From Shouchella patagoniensis (GTDB lineage: Bacteria > Bacillota > Bacilli > Bacillales > Bacillaceae_D), in NCBI RefSeq assembly GCF_002019705.1, contig NZ_KV917377.1, positions 680,565 through 744,564 on the forward strand: a stretch of DNA of 64,000 nucleotides. Direction: 5' to 3'. The notes beneath the pieces were generated by a model. The model did no database searches, had not been told where the DNA came from, and worked only from the letters and a program-made list of their open reading frames with translations. The stretch's first letter is position 1. Each line of letters begins with the position of its first letter. A program made the translations under genes and the position numbers. Of the stretch, positions 62,036 through 64,000 are shown in pieces.

Positions 62036-62464
62036 TTAAAGAACACTTTGCCTTTCATGTGGTTGAAGCCATCCAAAACGTCCATCCTTAACATTTACAG
62101 CAAATAAATGTGGATCAACTGGTTTAAATAAATCAAAAACAAGTGTCTCAGCGCTTAAATCCCCTAACGCGTCCAGGCAAATTTTTCGTTCTTCGATCAT
62201 CACCTTGCAGCGATTTGTATGATTAAATGATGAAAAAATTAGATACGAATCACTTTTTTCAAACCCATACCGATTGAATAAAGCTTGGTATAATTTAGTT
62301 TGCGGCAAAGGATTCGTAATATACTGTACTTGCTTATCGTAAAGGCTTTGTTCAAGTTCACTTGCTTGTGCTCTCTCCGCAAAAAGCTGAAACAGCTTGG
62401 CCTCTTTTCCTGAATAGGAAGAAGCTACTTCATTATTTAACAAATAAAGTTCATAGTGCCTCAT
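62036..62464 (-). CDS. sirA: Sporulation inhibitor of replication SirA
   Basis: This 142-residue protein matches B. subtilis SirA (YneE, 148 residues): RHYELYLLNNEVASSYSGKE and DKQVQYITNPLPQ near the start, and FAVNVKDGRFGWLQP at the end correspond to B. subtilis blocks RHYYTYLIKEEF, EKQIQYITQPIP and AMDFNSKRYGWLNP. SirA binds DnaA and blocks new replication rounds once Spo0A is active. RBS TTGGAGG. It lies between tkt and yneF as in B. subtilis. A Spo0A box lies 106 bases upstream. Confidence 0.9.
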   Translation of the reverse strand: MRHYELYLLNNEVASSYSGKEAKLFQLFAERAQASELEQSLYDKQVQYITNPLPQTKLYQALFNRYGFEKSDSYLIFSSFNHTNRCKVMIEERKICLDALGDLSAETLVFDLFKPVDPHLFAVNVKDGRFGWLQPHERQSVL

Positions 62465-62569
62465 TATGAAATCGCCTCCAACATTTTGAGCATTCGCACT
62501 CTTTTGGATTAGTATACAGGTTTCTTGTTAAAATAACTGTCTTTTTATGTGAAAGAGGCCCTCTAGTTT

Positions 62570-62576
62570 TGTCGAA
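62570..62576 (+). promoter_or_regulatory. Spo0A box upstream of sirA
   Basis: TGTCGAA (exact 0A-box core, within TTTTGTCGAAAT) sits about 66 bases upstream of the predicted sirA transcription start. The start is inferred from minus-strand TATACT at 62511-62516. Confidence 0.4.
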
Positions 62577-62581
62577 ATGAC

Positions 62582-62612
62582 AAAAAGAGACTCTTTTTAA
62601 GAGTCTCTTTTT
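62582..62612 (-). terminator. Terminator of tkt
   Basis: AAAAAGAGACTC and GAGTCTCTTTTT arms follow the tkt stop; T-run on the minus strand. Confidence 0.88.
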
Positions 62613-62617
62613 GTGTC

Positions 62618-64000
62618 TTAACGGTTTAACAATGCTTTTGCACGATTTACTACATTTTCAACTGTAAAACCATATTCTGCTATAATGGCATCGCCAGCAC
62701 CAGAAGCGCCAAATGTGTCAATGGTAACTGTTTCTCCTTCATCACCTACATATTTAGCCCATCCAAAAGAGGCACCCATTTCAATAGCTAAACGAGCTTT
62801 TACATCTTTAGGAATAACTGCATCTTTATATTCTTTTGGTTGGGCGTCAAAACGATCCCAACTTGGCATACTAACAACCGATGCATCAATACCATCTTCA
62901 CTAAGTTTCTTTTGTACTTTTACTGCAAGTGGCACTTCCGAACCTGTTGCAAGTAAAACAATACTTGGCTTATCTTGTGCTTCTGATACAACATACGCAC
63001 CTTTTTTCACGCCTTCATACGCTTTCGTATCCGTTCCAACTTGTGTTTCTACATTTTGACGGCTTAAGACAAGTGCAGTTGGTTTGTCTGTTGACTCTAA
63101 AGCAAGTTTCCACGCTGCTGCTGTTTCATTTCCATCACCAGGCCGAACGACGCTTAAACCTGGCATCGCCCGTAAAGCAGCCAGTTGTTCAACCGGTTCA
63201 TGTGTTGGGCCATCTTCTCCAACTGCCACACTATCGTGCGTTAACACATATGTGACTGGAAGACCCATTAGTGCTGATAAACGGATCGCAGGGCGTACAT
63301 AATCAGAGAACACAAAGAATGTTCCTCCAAATACTTTTAAACCACCGTGAAGTGCCATTCCATTTAACGCACATCCCATCGCAAACTCACGAACGCCAAA
63401 CCAAATGTTACGCCCAGAATAATTATCACGGCCAAAGTTACTCTCACCATTTAATGTTGTTTTATTTGAACCGGCTAGATCTGCAGATCCTCCAAATAAC
63501 TCTGGAGTATATTTTACTAATGCATTTAACGCTTCGCCCGAAGACGCACGTGTCGCTAAGCTTTTGCCAGCTTCATAAACAGGCAATTCTTGATCAAACT
63601 CTGCTGGAAGTTCTCCAGAGTGTACACGCTCAAATTGTTGAGCTAGTTCTGGGTTTGCTTTTTTATATGCTGCAAAAAGTGTATTCCATTCCTCTTCCTT
63701 CTCTGCCCCTTTTTCTTTAACAGACAAGAAGTATTCTTTCACTTCTTCCGGAATGTGGAATTCTTCATCAAACGTCCATTTGTACGCTTCTTTAGTCAAA
63801 GCCACTTCTTCTGCTCCAAGTGGTGAACCATGAGAAGTAGACTTAGCCGATTTATTAGGTGAACCAAAACCAATCACCGTTTTAACTTCAATTAAAGTCG
63901 GGCGATTAACTTCTTTCGCTTCTTCTAGTGCTTTATGAATAGCACTCATGTCTGTACCATCTTCAATGTAGATAACATGCCAGCCATATGCTTTAAATCG
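62618..64000 (-). CDS. tkt: Transketolase, C-terminal part, cut by window edge
   Basis: Transketolase transfers two-carbon units in the pentose phosphate pathway using thiamine diphosphate. The visible 460 residues run from FKAYGWHVIYIEDGTDM (end of the PP domain) through the PYR domain (AMGCALNGMALHGG, THDSVAVGEDGPTHEPVEQLAALRAMP, the transketolase signature with the catalytic Glu/His) and the C-terminal domain to VVNRAKALLNR. The N-terminal ThDP-binding third lies beyond position 64000. Confidence 0.97.
   Translation of the reverse strand, partial: RFKAYGWHVIYIEDGTDMSAIHKALEEAKEVNRPTLIEVKTVIGFGSPNKSAKSTSHGSPLGAEEVALTKEAYKWTFDEEFHIPEEVKEYFLSVKEKGAEKEEEWNTLFAAYKKANPELAQQFERVHSGELPAEFDQELPVYEAGKSLATRASSGEALNALVKYTPELFGGSADLAGSNKTTLNGESNFGRDNYSGRNIWFGVREFAMGCALNGMALHGGLKVFGGTFFVFSDYVRPAIRLSALMGLPVTYVLTHDSVAVGEDGPTHEPVEQLAALRAMPGLSVVRPGDGNETAAAWKLALESTDKPTALVLSRQNVETQVGTDTKAYEGVKKGAYVVSEAQDKPSIVLLATGSEVPLAVKVQKKLSEDGIDASVVSMPSWDRFDAQPKEYKDAVIPKDVKARLAIEMGASFGWAKYVGDEGETVTIDTFGASGAGDAIIAEYGFTVENVVNRAKALLNR

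Noticed and set aside
1-64000. CRISPR arrays, insertion sequences, prophage or integrative elements
   Set aside because: No regularly spaced repeats, transposase/integrase motifs or attachment duplications flanking the tRNA cluster were seen.

Overview
The window is a chromosomal segment of a low-GC Firmicute of the Bacillaceae. Gene order follows the Bacillus subtilis sodA-yqfZ-ispG-zur-nfo-sigA-dnaG-glyQS-era-phoH-floA-rpsU block, then the citB-sspP-yneK-yneF-sirA-tkt block. Protein sequences, strong AGGAGG ribosome binding sites, TTG/GTG starts, a glycyl T-box and sporulation-type promoters all fit an endospore former. The divergence from B. subtilis and the inserted genes suggest an alkaliphile-type relative (inference; the species cannot be fixed by reading alone). 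I see no transposase, prophage, CRISPR array, rRNA or replication origin.

Layout. 1-0.9 kb: start of sodA (cut by the window edge) and five tRNA genes (Asn, Met, His, Ile2, Ser). 0.9-6.2 kb: a Na/Pi cotransporter with a PhoU-like tail, a short NfeD protein, a secreted DUF1002 protein, an MFS transporter and the LysM protein YqfZ. 6.3-12.3 kb: ispG, yqfX, yqfW, a DUF1540 protein, a medium-chain reductase and the zinc operon znuC-znuB-zur. 12.3-14.4 kb: a membrane-anchored lytic transglycosylase and an orphan histidine kinase. 14.5-25.7 kb: yqfT, nfo, cshB, yqfQ, a CarD-family regulator, ispH, yqfO, trmK, cccA and the macromolecular synthesis operon yaiI-dnaG-sigA. 25.8-31.6 kb: glyQ-glyS-ccpN-yqfL behind a T-box, with recO and yqzL upstream. 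31.7-38.6 kb: yqfC-yqfD-phoH-pgpH-ybeY-dgkA-cdd-era. 38.7-43.6 kb: yqeZ-floA-yqfB, rpsU-yqeY and a second Na/Pi cotransporter. 43.6-53 kb is more accessory: iolS, a winged-helix-like protein, a double-AAA SpoVK-like ATPase, a CopD-like membrane protein, three tiny genes and a SwrC-like RND pump. 53-64 kb: acnA, sspP, a YjcZ-type peptide, two small unknowns, yneK, a frameshifted gene, a heterodimeric ABC exporter, yneF, sirA and tkt (cut by the right edge).

The genes cover precursor supply and information processing (isoprenoid ispG/ispH, primase, sigma-A, glycyl-tRNA synthetase, Era, YbeY, RecO), metal and phosphate homeostasis (Zur/Znu, two Na/Pi transporters), envelope stress (two NfeD loci, each with a sigma-W-like promoter) and sporulation (YqfC/YqfD, SspP, YjcZ-type peptide, SirA, orphan kinase). 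Most of the window is ordinary conserved chromosome. I did not find a convincing undescribed multi-gene system. The points most worth checking are regulatory: paired sigma-W promoters, a Pho-box-like repeat before the Na/Pi transporter, sigma-G and sigma-B-like promoters, and a Spo0A box before sirA. The apparently doubly frameshifted gene after yneK is also worth checking. Promoter and operator calls are by-eye consensus matches.
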